Positions 26,000 to 35,930 are shown, counted from the first letter of the stretch. The stretch: DNA of 64,000 nucleotides from Pseudoips prasinana (GCA_951640165.1 OX621250.1:13231501-13295500); one strand, 5' to 3'. The notes: generated by a model not told the origin, from the sequence alone. Made by a program: numbers and translations.

Positions 26000-26075
26000 T
26001 CATCATCATCATTATGGTATCAGCCAAAACCATTCCTCTACTGTACAAAGGCCTCCCCAAAAGATCTTCACAACT
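26000..26075 (-). mobile_element. RTE 3' terminal fragment, diverged
   Basis: CATCATCATCATTATGGTAT then CAGCC, GTACAAAGGCCTCCCCAAAA and GATCTTCACAACT match, in reverse, the RTE 3' end. It is an old, strongly truncated insertion. Confidence 0.65.
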
Positions 26076-26299
26076 GATATCCAGCTTATAGCAAAGACAT
26101 AACAGAGATATAGCTGAACACTTCACAACATTGTAATTTTTTTCAGACTAAACGCCATAATTTTACAGCCATTATAAAGTTGCAATTGTCTTCGTAGATA
26201 CTTTTTTGTACAGTGATTTGATCAGTTTGAACAGTGGCTTAAGCATGTCAGAGTCGTGCTTGTGTCTTGATCTTCCCTGATATATAATTATAATAAATA

Positions 26300-26670
26300 A
26301 TGTCCTCCTAGCCGCAATCCGGCCACGGCGGTCAGTCTCAATAGAGATTAGCCATCTGTGCGGGACATATTATACAGGAGCACTTTCTATTCCATCACTC
26401 TCGTGATCCGATGGGACGCCCAGCGACACGACCGGAAAGAGGCCTGACCTCTTTCCGGTCGTGTCGCTGGGCGTACTGGACCGACGGCTTTACGTGCTCT
26501 TCGAGGCACGGGGGTATAATACCGCCAACTCCCAGACTTGGGCCTGATGCTGAGAATTTTTGTTTTTTTACATAAAATTCCCAACATCACTAATTTGCCC
26601 GTCCCGGGATTTGAACCCAGGACCTCGTTCTCTGCGGATGAACATGCTACCGCATATGTATATAGGCAAC
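26300..26670 (-). mobile_element. SINE family E, with an internal inverted duplication
   Basis: In reverse orientation it follows the order of 13216-13565: B box GGATTTGAACCCAGGACCTC, CGGCTTTACGTGCTCTTCGA, GGAAAGAGG, CATCACTCTCGTGATCCGAT and CCGGCCACGGCGGTCAGTCT. Between the CTTTCCGG block and CGGCTTTACGTG it differs from the other copy. Instead of a short GTACAGGATCAA-type link it has a second, inverted copy of 27 bases (26448-26474), exactly complementary to 26416-26442. The result is a hairpin inside the SINE. Confidence 0.82.
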
Positions 26671-27126
26671 TGCGTAAACTTATACGAAAATGAACATGAC
26701 TCGTCGCATTATTTATAGTCTTCCATTCCTGCATAAGTAGTTGGCACACCCTCCTAAATTAAAGTTTTATATATTTACCACATACTGTCTTATATAGCGA
26801 CTATTAATCGGCCGTGGGCAGCTGAGCGTATGGTCACGTATCATTGACTACGTACCCACGTTCGTCGGTTAAAACATAATTGCGCTTACCAATTCGTGTT
26901 ATTTATTTTTATTTTAGTGTTCATGTGAGGGAAGGACAAGAGGTTTGAAGGGTTGAGTCATGTATAATGGTGTAAGTAATTACTATGCATTTATTACAAA
27001 ATTGTTGACTAAAGTGGCACGACATGATCATTATTTAAAAATATTGGACCTAAAGTAAGTAAAGGAACGCAGATGCACTGGCTAGGAAGGGATCTGAAAG
27101 TCAGTTCTGTGGATTAGAACCGTGCG
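26671..27126. other. Intergenic, nothing recognised
   Basis: No gene or repeat was recognised. A segment at 26800-26870 with CGGCCGTGGGCAGCTGAGCG is GC-richer than its flanks. Confidence 0.3.
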
Positions 27127-27274
27127 TAGGGATTCCTCCTGTATAATAGGAGCAATCCTTAATAATGTGGAGCAAAATCAAGGAATTAATTCCTTGATTT
27201 TGCTCCACATTTGATTGTGTTTAGGTGTGGATTCATTTTTAAGGATTGCTCCTATTATACAGGAGGAATCCCTA
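27127..27274. repeat. Nested inverted repeats at the 5' edge of a LINE fragment
   Basis: Outer perfect 35-bp arms (27127-27161 and 27240-27274) enclose a perfect 48-bp palindrome (27164-27211) plus a 28-base spacer. The right outer arm runs straight into the LINE coding remnant, so the left arm may be an inverted duplication of the LINE's own 5' end. The structure could extrude a double hairpin. Confidence 0.88.
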
Positions 27275-27683
27275 AGTATGTCATAAAAGGAGTAGACAAA
27301 AGCTGGTCCAAAAAACTTTGGAAGTACAGCAGAAACCAGCTACGACTGATAGTAGCAGTATTCACGGGCCACTACGGCACCAACTATCACATACACAAAC
27401 TGGGACTGTCTAATAGCCCAATCTGCAGGACATATAGGGAAGAAAATGAAACAATGCTGCTTATAATATGCAAATGCCATGCATTGGCAAGACACAGAAT
27501 GGCCATCTAGGGGCTGGCATATCCAGAACCAGGAGACTACAAGGATCTACCCCTAAGAAGCGTACTGGAATATGTGAAGACTTCATTCAGGGCTCTAGGG
27601 ATAGAATAAAAACCAGTGGGGGATAGTACAAAAGATCCTGAAGGGTCGAAGTGCTGTACGCAAGTATACCCCATCAAAGATAA
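27240..27683 (+). pseudogene. LINE RNase H/C-terminal remnant
   Basis: The plus frame reads KDCSYYTGGIP... then KKLWKYSRNQLRLIVAVFTG, HYGTNYHIHKLGLSNSPICR, KCHALARHRM, and after an in-frame TAG at 27508-27510 continues YPEPGDYKDLPLRSVLEYVK to a TAA near 27607. The TGH...HK/R-LGLS-SP-CR...C-C-ALA pattern is typical of the C-terminal RNase H-linked region of Loa/I/R1-type LINE polyproteins, with a residual zinc-knuckle-like C/C/C set. A short 3' untranslated stretch (GTGGGGGATAGTACAAAAGA) ends in AAGAAGAAG. Reverse transcriptase is absent, so it is 5'-truncated and dead. Confidence 0.75.
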
Positions 27684-27816
27684 GAAGAAGTAAAGGAACA
27701 AAATAAATATGACTGGGTAATTAGACAGAGATTATGATATGGTTGTACCCAGCTAAATGGCTGGTACCCAGATAAACCCTGTGAGGTTTGCGTGGTACGG
27801 CATGTATTATTGTAAA

Positions 27817-28124
27817 TCTATACAGATAAATAAAATTGGAGTGTCTGTTTGTAATATTGAAATAACCGGTTTTTACTACATACATATGAATATGTATACG
27901 GTACATACACCAAAATAACATTTTTACAATTTTTGTCTGTCTGTCTGTTTGTTCCGGCTAATCTCTGAAATGCCTGGACCGATTTTGACGGGACTTTTAT
28001 TGGCAGGTAGCTGATGTAATAAGGAGTAACTTAGGCTACTTTTATTTTAGAAAAAGATTTTTATTTTACAAAAAATAACGAAATAAACTAATTAACACGC
28101 GGACGAAGCCGCCGGCACAGCTAG
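27817..28124 (+). mobile_element. Non-autonomous Helitron, complete (308 bp), copy 1 of a pair
   Basis: It starts TCTATACAGATAAATAAAAT after a host A and ends CACGCGGACGAAGCCGCCGG then CACAGCTAG before a host T. Internal landmarks are TGGAGTGTCTGTTTGTAATA and GGACCGATTTTGACGGGACT. A near-identical copy lies at 29215. No coding capacity. Confidence 0.9.
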
Positions 28125-28480
28125 TCTAATATAAGATTAATATAAATAAAAAACATAAAAAAAAAATATAGCATTAACCTGCTTGTTATTAGGGCAGTTT
28201 TTAAAAGACAGCTATGCTCTGGCTGGTAATATGAGTACTTGAGCACGTTGTGTCCGTAATATTAGGGGAATGTAACATAAATGGTCAATATGAAGATAGA
28301 TTGTCGATTGTTATAGACACTTAGTTTGACCCGCTTGTTACTGAGTAATTTATAGAGGATTGCTGGCAAGCTGGTGTAGAACTTGTGGTGTCCGTAATGT
28401 TTGAAATAAGTCGTCAATGTTCCAGAAAGACATACGAGTACTTTTACAGGTACAACTCTTGGCCTAGATCTCGCTTCATA

Positions 28481-28615
28481 GTACACTAGCACATCCAGCT
28501 ACCCCAATCTATCAAATTAGTTTTATAGATTTTCATCTTTATCACATAAGCATAAGGTTTACTTTCAATTGGGCTTTGACAGATTGGGGTAGCTTGATGT
28601 GCTGGCGTTTGTACA
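28481..28615 (-). mobile_element. TA-flanked MITE, copy 3 (reverse)
   Basis: GTACACTAGCACATCCAGCT at the left and CTTGATGTGCTGGCGTTTGT at the right are the inverted ends, with CACATAAGCATAAGGTTTAC in the middle. About 135 bp long, slightly diverged, in reverse orientation relative to 12095. Confidence 0.8.
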
Positions 28616-29214
28616 TTGGAAGTATGGCACCAATAATATGGCCTTGCGCTCAGCCCTTGAATCATTCCATATTGCACCTCATAGAAACCCAAACGGAAAC
28701 GTTCAAAGCCATCGAATCACTTACGGCTCACGTTCAAAACGCGTATTAACGTAGAGCGACCGTTGGACAAACGCTTCTAAAGTGAAACGACGTTATCATG
28801 CATATCAGCATCAGTAACCAACCTGAGTCGAGGTACGAAGCCCAAAGACCTCTGTTGGGACGTTGGTTTGCAACCGTGTAGAAAATGCTTTAGACCTTCT
28901 AAGTAGGTTTAGTGATCTGGTACGGGTTTGTGAAGGGGTAGGTACCCTATAAGATCTCTTAAATTATACATTTTTGCAGTGCTAGGAGGGTTTTGGGATT
29001 GGGTTGAGGAATTTGAGGGTCATAGATTTATTATTATTACCACCCCGCTAAGATTTGGTAATATGGGTACCACAAGTAATATTATACCAATTATTATTAT
29101 GCTACAGTGAATCTTTTTAGGTTGTCCAAATACATCATTCTCGCTATTACACATTTTTCGAGGATTAAGTGACTCTTATATTGGGACTTAGGTATGTATG
29201 TTAATTTTAAAACA
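28616..29214. other. Intergenic, nothing recognised
   Basis: No gene or repeat recognised. The segment 28690-28800 is CpG-rich relative to its flanks (AACGTAGAGCGACCGTTGGA). Confidence 0.3.
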
Positions 29215-29522
29215 TCTATAAAAATAAATAAAATTGGAGTGTCTGTTTGTAATATTGAAATAACTGGTTTTTACTACATTAATATGAATATATATACGGT
29301 ACATACACCAAAATAACATTTTTTACAATTTTTGTCTGTCTGTCTGGTTGTTCCGGCTAATCTCTGATATGGCTGGACCGATTTTGACGGGACTTTTATT
29401 GGCAGGTAGCTGATGTAATAAGGAGTAACTTAGGCTACTTTTATTTTAGAAAAAGTCTTTTGTTTTACAAAAAAAACGAATTAAACTAATTAACACGCGG
29501 ACGAAGTCGCGGGCACAGCTAG
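29215..29522 (+). mobile_element. Non-autonomous Helitron, complete (308 bp), copy 2 of a pair
   Basis: It has the same length and nearly the same sequence as 27817-28124. It starts TCTATAAAAATAAATAAAAT after a host A and ends CGGACGAAGTCGCGGGCACA then GCTAG before a host T. Its 3' hairpin (CGCGGACGAAGTCGCGGG) is better preserved than in copy 1. Confidence 0.9.
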
Positions 29523-29913
29523 TTTAAAATAAAACTAAACAGTCTGCTGCCATTAACAAACATCAAAATTGGAACGAACCCGTCAGCTGCGGAGCATTAA
29601 GTCGCGATCACATCATTTAGCAGTCGTAATAATAAAAAGCCAATAACGCCATAAACTCTGCATCTCCTGTGGCTAACCTAATAGCGGCATTTACTTTAAC
29701 AGTTCTAAACAAATAAACCGGAACTGTGAAATATAACTGTAACAGGTGGATTTGGTGGTATTTTTTATTCGGTGCCAGTTGTGGAGCAGCCCTAGTAATT
29801 AACAACGTTTAACATTCAACCTGCTGTTACGTGTCAATTTATTTTTGTTAGCTTTTGTTTTAAAATTAAAACATTTACAAAGTAATTAAACCTGTTCTCT
29901 AATAGTAGACTGT
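29523..29913. other. Intergenic, nothing recognised
   Basis: No supported feature. Confidence 0.3.
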
Positions 29914-30046
29914 ATGTGTGGCGCACTGAACAACAATTTGTGTGACACATAAATAGTTGTTCTGAGTCTGGGTGTACGTTGTGTCCATCAATTGTATGTT
30001 TGGAAAGTTCACAGGGATTAATTCAAAAGTGCGGGAGTTGTCTTAA
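29914..30046 (+). mobile_element. SINE family A with the tRNA-like head deleted
   Basis: ATGTGTGGCGCACTGAACAA joins the first bases of the head directly to the body CAATTTGTGTGACACATAAA then TAGTTGTTCTGAGTCTGG. The A-to-B-box region is missing. The end TGCGGGAGTTGTCTTAAGAA is normal. It lacks the B box and would not be transcribed by pol III. Confidence 0.75.
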
Positions 30047-30094
30047 GAAGAAATAGTATTAGAGAACTGGTTTAAGTATTGTAATATTTCATAT

Positions 30095-30240
30095 AGAATA
30101 TAATACTCTTTATTGTACACCATAAGAATACATATAACATGAAATTTTGCATAGACAAGTTGTACAAAGGGTGGGCTTATCGCATAAAGCGATCTCTTCC
30201 AGACAATCTTAGGGTGGGTAGGAGCTGAATAATAACTAAT
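30095..30240 (-). mobile_element. LINE 3' terminal fragment (same family as 35605-37396)
   Basis: AATACTCTTTATTGTACACC, ACAAAGGGTGGGCTTATCGC and ATCTCTTCCAGACAATCTTA match the 3' untranslated part of the minus-strand LINE at 35605. Only the tail is present, as expected for heavy 5' truncation. Confidence 0.7.
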
Positions 30241-30404
30241 AGCAGTAGGTGTGCAACAAGAAATATACCAACACCGTGGTTCAGTTGTGGACCCCAGGAT
30301 GTACTGTCTATTACTATCCCTAGTCTGTGGGAGGAAAACGTGAGCGAGAAATGATCTTATATAATTACTCGAAAATTTTATCTAATCGTTTATTACTGAT
30401 TGAT

Positions 30405-30465
30405 ATTATTGTACAGCGAAGTGAACCAGTAGAAACCTTCTAGGCTAACTGTAAAAGTCAGGTCC
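30405..30465 (+). repeat. Dispersed repeat R2, copy 3
   Basis: GCGAAGTGAACCAGTAGAAA then CCTTCTAGGCTAACTGTAAA is a diverged match to 11950-12030. Confidence 0.35.
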
Positions 30466-30837
30466 AATTAATATATAATGATTGCCTATAACTGCTCGGA
30501 GCAGCTTTTGCAGCTTAACAGCATTGCAACGGCTCAAGGTCAAAGATGTCGACACAACGAAGTGATAATTTATCTCTTACTCACAGCATTGTCTCTTGAA
30601 ACCCATAGAATAGCACATCGTCACCCAAAATTAAATAGACCACTCCATCCAAGTTTGTATATCTTAGATTAGTTAATAAAGCTAACAAACTCACTTTCAT
30701 TACCCGAAAACGTACGAAATACACACAATGATAGTTCACTTCCGTAACAACTGTATACTATTATAACCAAACTAATAGCATACAGATATTTTACATATAA
30801 CTGTGAGGTTCTTGCTAGCTATTGGGATTGGATGGTA
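30466..30837. other. Intergenic, nothing recognised
   Basis: No supported feature; a 64-codon frame at 30478-30672 is unconvincing. Confidence 0.3.
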
Positions 30838-31214
30838 CTTATTTCGGGTTAGTCCCGCTATGGTATGGTCCCGGTATGGCACCCTCTTACAATACCTACC
30901 AAAAAGTTCTGCTATGGCAGCCACCTTTTAGATCGACGTCAGACAATAGAAGGTACAACTGAAAAGAAAAGTGCATCTATAATTTTGTCTCTGCCGATTT
31001 ACTTTCAGGAGTGTATAAATAAAACGTCTGTTTGCGATATTAAATCAGTCTTTTATTCATTTAAAATATTTATAACAAATGATCAACCAGTAGAAAGAAA
31101 TATTAATTACAATGTAAATTTTAATATGATGAACAATATTAATTACCAATACCAATAATCAACAATTGAAAAAATATATTAATGATAAATAATCAATATG
31201 TTGGAAAAGTATTA

Positions 31215-32496
31215 GGTCTTTACCTATGAAATTGCCGTTCTGCAGTACTGGCCATTTCAAATCAAAATAATTTTTGTTTGGCTAAGAATTGTAATTTCAA
31301 ATTAATTTTATTTTAAAAACATGGATTCTTTTTTCCAAAAGTAGTCATTTCTTTATTGATTAGTGTTACATTTTCATCGCATTTCAATCTTTTTCGTCAT
31401 CATGGATACGTTAAAAATTCGAGTAATTATGGAATATGAGTACCGTCGTGGCAGCAACGCGGCACAAGCGGCACGCAACATCAACGACGTTTACGGAGCT
31501 AACACTACAAACCAACGCACCACCTGTTATTGGTTTGCTCGCTTCCGTTCTGGAAATTTCGACCTGAAAAATGAACCTCGCGGTCGTCCGAAGACTTTGG
31601 TCGACAATGACGAATTAAAGGCGGTTGTGGAAGCTGATGATACACAATCTACGGCTGAATTAGCAGCAGCTTTCGACGTTAGCGTCAAAACAATATTGGT
31701 CCATTTGCGTCAAATTGGCAAGGTAAAAAAGCTTGACAAATGGGTGCCCCACGAACTCAATGATCGCCAGCGCGAAGTACGCGTCGAGACGTGCCTTGCA
31801 CTGCTCAACAGACACACAAATGAAGGAATTTTGAACCGCATTGTTACCTGCGATGAAAAATGGATTCTGTTTGATAACCGCAAGCGCTCAGCAAGTTGGT
31901 TGGATCCTGGTTCAGCACCTAAACAATGCCCTAAACGAAAACTTACCCCTAGAAAAGTGATGGTCACTGTTTGGTGGTCTAGCGCCGGTGTGATTCATCA
32001 CAGCTTCTTACCAAACGGGGTGAGCATTACTGCAGATGTGTACTGTGAAGAACTGAGCACAATGATGGAGAAGCTGGCGCATCTCCAACCAGCATTGGTC
32101 AATCGCTCGTCTCCGCTGCTCCTGCACGACAACGCGCGACCTCATACTGCACAGCAGACGGTCTCCAAGTTGCAAGAACTGGGGTTGGAAGCTCTCCGTC
32201 ATCCGCCCTACTCACCAGACCTTGCGCCTACAGACTACTACTTTTTCCAGAATTTGGATAACTTCTTGGCGGGAAAAAAATTCAATACCCGAGAGGCAGT
32301 ACAAAATGCCTTTGAAGAATTTGTTGCCTCCCGTCCAGCTGATTTCTTTAAGAAGGGCATCAATAAACTGCCACTGCGATGGCAAAGATGCATTGATTGC
32401 ATGGGTGATTACTTCGATTAATACAAATAAAAAAATTCATGAAAAAAATTCGTTTAAATTTTTTCATACAAAACGGCAATTTCATAGGTAAAGACC
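31215..32496 (+). mobile_element. Intact mariner transposon (1282 bp)
   Basis: Terminal inverted repeats of about 28 bp begin GGTCTTTACCTATGAAATTG at 31215 and, in reverse, at 32496, with one mismatch. They are flanked by the TA target duplication (31213-31214 and 32497-32498). The element encloses one uninterrupted transposase gene. Size, ends and target all fit mariner. It sits inside the older hAT-like element and is therefore the younger of the two. Confidence 0.95.
31402..32421 (+). CDS. Mariner transposase, 339 residues, uninterrupted
   Basis: The enzyme cuts and pastes the surrounding transposon at TA sites. The start chosen is the ATG giving MDTLKIRVIM, which aligns with mariner N termini; the frame is open 13 codons further upstream without another ATG. 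The paired helix-turn-helix DNA-binding region spans about residues 1-110, followed by the mariner linker KWVPHEL. The DDE/D catalytic triad is complete: D151 (TCDEKW), D243 (HDNARPH) and D278 (SPDLAPTDYYFF), with 34 residues between the last two, which is the DD34D signature. The similarity in wording to the transposase part of human SETMAR suggests the cecropia-type subfamily. No stop or frameshift is present, so activity is possible but unproven. Confidence 0.95.
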   Translation: MDTLKIRVIMEYEYRRGSNAAQAARNINDVYGANTTNQRTTCYWFARFRSGNFDLKNEPRGRPKTLVDNDELKAVVEADDTQSTAELAAAFDVSVKTILVHLRQIGKVKKLDKWVPHELNDRQREVRVETCLALLNRHTNEGILNRIVTCDEKWILFDNRKRSASWLDPGSAPKQCPKRKLTPRKVMVTVWWSSAGVIHHSFLPNGVSITADVYCEELSTMMEKLAHLQPALVNRSSPLLLHDNARPHTAQQTVSKLQELGLEALRHPPYSPDLAPTDYYFFQNLDNFLAGKKFNTREAVQNAFEEFVASRPADFFKKGINKLPLRWQRCIDCMGDYFD

Positions 32497-33090
32497 TATT
32501 ATTATCGTAAACACAGTAAACTACAAAAAACCGAGTAGAAAATGTATTAATTACGGATAATCAACATTGGTAAAAGGCACTAATTGTAAATACAAACTAT
32601 AAAAAATAATCAACAACGAGACAAATATATTAATTACAATTAATTAACATCGAGAAACAGGCACTAATTGGCAATTGTAAATGTAAACAACAACAATTAA
32701 TCAAAATCGGGAAACAGTAGGTATTACAATATTAAACATTTTAGTAGGCTAAAATCCAAACTAAAAAAGCATTTTTTTAATGTTCTGAAATAAATAAAAT
32801 ATCACCAATGGAGATATCTTTATTTTCGTAAAATTTTATTAAGCTTTTGAATGTGGCGGTCGATATCTATACAATTTTAAAAATTAGTATTTATAAATAT
32901 TATCTTTCCTAACTATAATGCTAAGAAAGATAATATTTATGAATACCATTATTTTCTTAACGCATCGTAAAAAATTTCTTTATTACAGCAGTACCCGAAA
33001 CTGAAGGGTACCATAGCGGAACTTTTTGGTAGGTATTTTACGAGGGTACCATACCGATACCGTACCATAGCGGGACTAACTCCTTATTTC

Positions 33091-33594
33091 AACCTTATAC
33101 CTACTTATATTCAAATCAAAGCTACTAGTTGAATCACCATATAAAAGAATAATGTACCTATACCTAGCTCATTATAAACGTTGACTATAAAGAGTGTGTA
33201 AAATCTTTGTTTTATTATATACAATGTTGTTTATTGGTCATGTACACGGCGAATGATTACACAACAAAGCATTCGCTCTTTGATCTTCTACAAAACATTT
33301 ACTCCTAGTGTTTTTTTTTATCTTAAGCATAAAGCAGAAGATTTACTTTCCGTTCCTCGCTAAATTTTAAACAAAATACTTTATACATTGTATCTACTTT
33401 AAAAAATAAATATAACTTTCAATTTTATCTATGAAAGTAACAAACTATACTATCTTAAAAGAAATGCATTACCTATATCACTTACATGAGAAAAAGGTAG
33501 GTGTTTCAACAAAATTTGTGTTAGTTATACGTTCGCACAAAACAATGTACCTAAACTTAACTTACAATAACTTAAAAATTATCTTACAATAGCA
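33091..33594. other. Intergenic, nothing recognised
   Basis: AT-rich sequence with no supported feature. Confidence 0.3.
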
Positions 33595-33831
33595 CATCAT
33601 CATCATGTCATCCAAAGTAAGTCCACTGCTGGACAAAAGCCTCCCCAAAGAATTGAGCGATATGCCATAATCGCCACGCTTGGTAGACGGGTTGGAATCG
33701 CAGTTTGTTGGTTATAGTTCATAGAAAAACGCTGCTGACCGTTCTCTGGTAGGTATTCCCTCGGTCAATTAAATCGCCTCCCATGGGAGGAGATAAGGTG
33801 ATGATATTCTATGCCGTCACCACACAGCAAA
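33595..33831 (-). mobile_element. Internally deleted RTE: 5' leader joined to 3' tail
   Basis: Read on the minus strand, it starts TTTGCTGTGTGGTGACGGC and runs through GATATTTAATTGACCGAGGG-type leader DNA to the TGCCATAATCGCCACGC region (plus sense), which matches the first 190 bp of the RTE at 59451. It then jumps to CACTGCTGGACAAAAGCCTC, CATGATGATG (the RTE 3' end). About 2.9 kb of coding sequence is missing. Because this copy and the 59451 element begin at the same point, it also marks the likely true 5' end of the RTE. It behaves like a SINE built from an RTE. Confidence 0.72.
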
Positions 33832-34389
33832 TAAAACATAGGTACCAATAAATTCAAAAAACCAGAACCGCTAATAAATACACTAATAGCGTTGATGTCA
33901 ACCAAATTGATGTTTTCCGCAATTCACTAAGCCGAAACTTCGGGTGAGAAAATTATTCTTGTAATTGATATATACCTACAAATAAAAACAGGCTTTAAAT
34001 GTAAAAAAAAAATATGTAAAATTATAACCCACAGCTATGATACCAACGATAAAATTAACGGCGTACGTTCCGCACCTCGGCTCCATACTACATCTGCGAA
34101 GTCAGCTTGCGATCCTATCAGTGGCGTCAATTGCCCGTGCCAAATGCCACTTCCCGATCCCCCTACCCCGTCTTATCTTCTGGGAGAAAGGAAAAAGCGA
34201 GCGTGATTGAATGTTTCCGCCGATTTCATGAAACCGATATAATCTTTGTGGAAACACAATTCTTCGATGATGATTGGAATACCGATGCGAAAGTTTTATG
34301 GGAAGATGTTCTTAAAGGATGACTGTATTGTTATTGTAACTAGCAATGCATACATATTTAGCATATCAACTTAAAAAAAAACTGAAATA
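33832..34389. other. Intergenic, nothing recognised
   Basis: A 71-codon plus-strand frame (34107-34322) contains the wording SVIECFRRFHETDIIFVETQ but I recognise no family. No other feature. Confidence 0.3.
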
Positions 34390-34706
34390 TCTATACATAT
34401 AATAAAATCGTAGAAAAGTGAAAACTGTACATTGAATATTTTTTTTAAAGGATACTTGGGGCGTGATCTGCAATCGATGTCGAAGCAAAAAATATAGTTT
34501 TTAGAATTTTTGTCTGTTTGTCTGTATGTATGTCCGGGCTAAACTCAAAAAGTACTGCATGGATTTACTTCAAATTTTGCATGAATATTACTAATAGGTC
34601 GGGTCAACATATAGGCTACACATTATCACACTATCTATCACCTTCGGGGGAGGAGCTGTGATAATTTATAAAGTTTAACGCGGGTGAAACCGCGGGGCAA
34701 AGCTAG
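34390..34706 (+). mobile_element. Non-autonomous Helitron, complete (317 bp)
   Basis: It begins TCTATACATATAATAAAATC after a host A and ends GGTGAAACCGCGGGGCAAAG then CTAG before a host T. Blocks GTCCGGGCTAAACTCAAAAA and ACCTTCGGGGGAGGAGCTGT match the reverse-strand copy at 21775. Non-coding. Confidence 0.88.
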
Positions 34707-35199
34707 TCATTAATATAATCATTCGGCCGGAATCCAACCACAACCTACTGAATCTACCTAAGTATCTAATTTATATTGTGAGTTTTCAATTTACGCTTCA
34801 CATTGCGGAAAATTCCATAAAAATAGAATTTCATATATTTTTCCAAGTGTATCCCTTCGCTCGTTCGTTTAAATTTACGATTACCCGTTTTCTAACAAAA
34901 TATAAACTAACATATGAGGAAATATAGAAAAGAAAAGTAAATAATTTTATATTCAAAACATGTACGGTAAATAAACAATTTTGGTATACATATATATTTT
35001 TTGTGATCTCCGATTAGTATAAAAATGTATCTCACTATGTATCTCAGCTAGTACTACATTTCTGCAGTGCTGATCTCATGGAAAAGTATATGCGATGAAA
35101 AGTTTTAGTAGTCTTACCCACTTGGGTAGGCTTTTTAATATTAGTCTGGCGTCAAGCAAGTTTTAGTTCCTTATGTCGTGTCTGTGTTAAAACCGGCAG
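34707..35199. other. Intergenic, nothing recognised
   Basis: No supported feature. Confidence 0.3.
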
Positions 35200-35340
35200 G
35201 TACAGACGCGAGCACATCAAGCTACCCCAATCTGTCAAATTTCCCCAATTGAAAGTGAACCTTATGCTTATGTGATAAAGTTAAAAATCTATAAAATAAT
35301 TTTGACAGCTTGGGGTAGCTGGATGTGCTGGCGTCTATAC
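35200..35340 (+). mobile_element. TA-flanked MITE, copy 4 (forward)
   Basis: GTACAGACGCGAGCACATCA at the left and GCTGGATGTGCTGGCGTCTA at the right are the ends, with AACCTTATGCTTATGTGATA in the middle. About 141 bp long. Confidence 0.8.
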
Positions 35341-35604
35341 TTAAACGATAGGAAGTCGTATATATGTCATAATAAATTCATGTTGTGGTACTATGTCCGA
35401 GTGAGATTGCCTGAACTCATGGTTCCCTAAGGGTATGGTTGTAACGCGTGAGTGATATTCTAGTATTAGAAGCGTTCGCAGGACTTCTACGGTAACCGCT
35501 AACATTCAGGTGGGTCGTATGACAATTAAATAAAAAAGGAGGTTGTAGTTTAAAGTAGTTTACAGTCTGAGAGTTTGTTAGGTAATTAATATACTTAATA
35601 TAAA

Positions 35605-35930
35605 AGTAAAGTAAAATACTCTTTATTGTACACCAGAACTTAAAATTAAAATGAGCATACATAAATTAAGTACAAAGGGCGGTCTTATCGCTACTGCGAT
35701 TTCTTCCAGACAACCAATTATGGAGTGGATAGACTAAGGAAAGGGAAAACAGGGTAGGTAGGTGTAACAATAGGTCAACTTAATGCAAACATAAACTTAT
35801 ACAAATTAATAACAAAAAGTAAAAAAAGAAATTCATAGAATAATTTAAAAAAAAGTCTATAAAAGCAGGAATGCGCGAGAAAAAAAAAACCAAAGGCGAC
35901 AGCGGTAAATAAATATGCTTATACAGTAGT
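35605..35930 (-). mobile_element. 3' untranslated region and tail of the CR1-like LINE
   Basis: This stretch follows the stop codon of the minus-strand reverse transcriptase remnant. It shares TACAAAGGGCGGTCTTATCG, GATTTCTTCCAGACAACC and the end CTCTTTATTGTACACC with 30095-30240 and 12041-12094. In element sense the end is an AATAAAGAGTATTTTAC-type tail. Confidence 0.7.

Larger units (their letters stand above)
30838..33090. mobile_element. hAT-like inverted-repeat element with 8-bp duplication, carrying a mariner
   Basis: The 8-mer CTTATTTC occurs at 30838-30845 and 33083-33090. Just inside are inverted repeats of roughly 70-80 bp: left GGGTTAGTCCCGCTATGGTA, right reading GAGTTAGTCCCGCTATGGTA in reverse. 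They continue through ACCCTC and AATACCTACCAAAAAGTTC. An 8-bp duplication is typical of hAT elements, but the ends are not the classic CAGGG, so the superfamily is tentative. Removing the mariner (1282 bp plus TA) leaves about 950 bp. The interior holds degenerate repeats of TATTAATTAC and ATAATCAACA motifs on both sides of the mariner, and an inverted repeat at about 32887-32946. No transposase of its own is visible. Confidence 0.75.
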
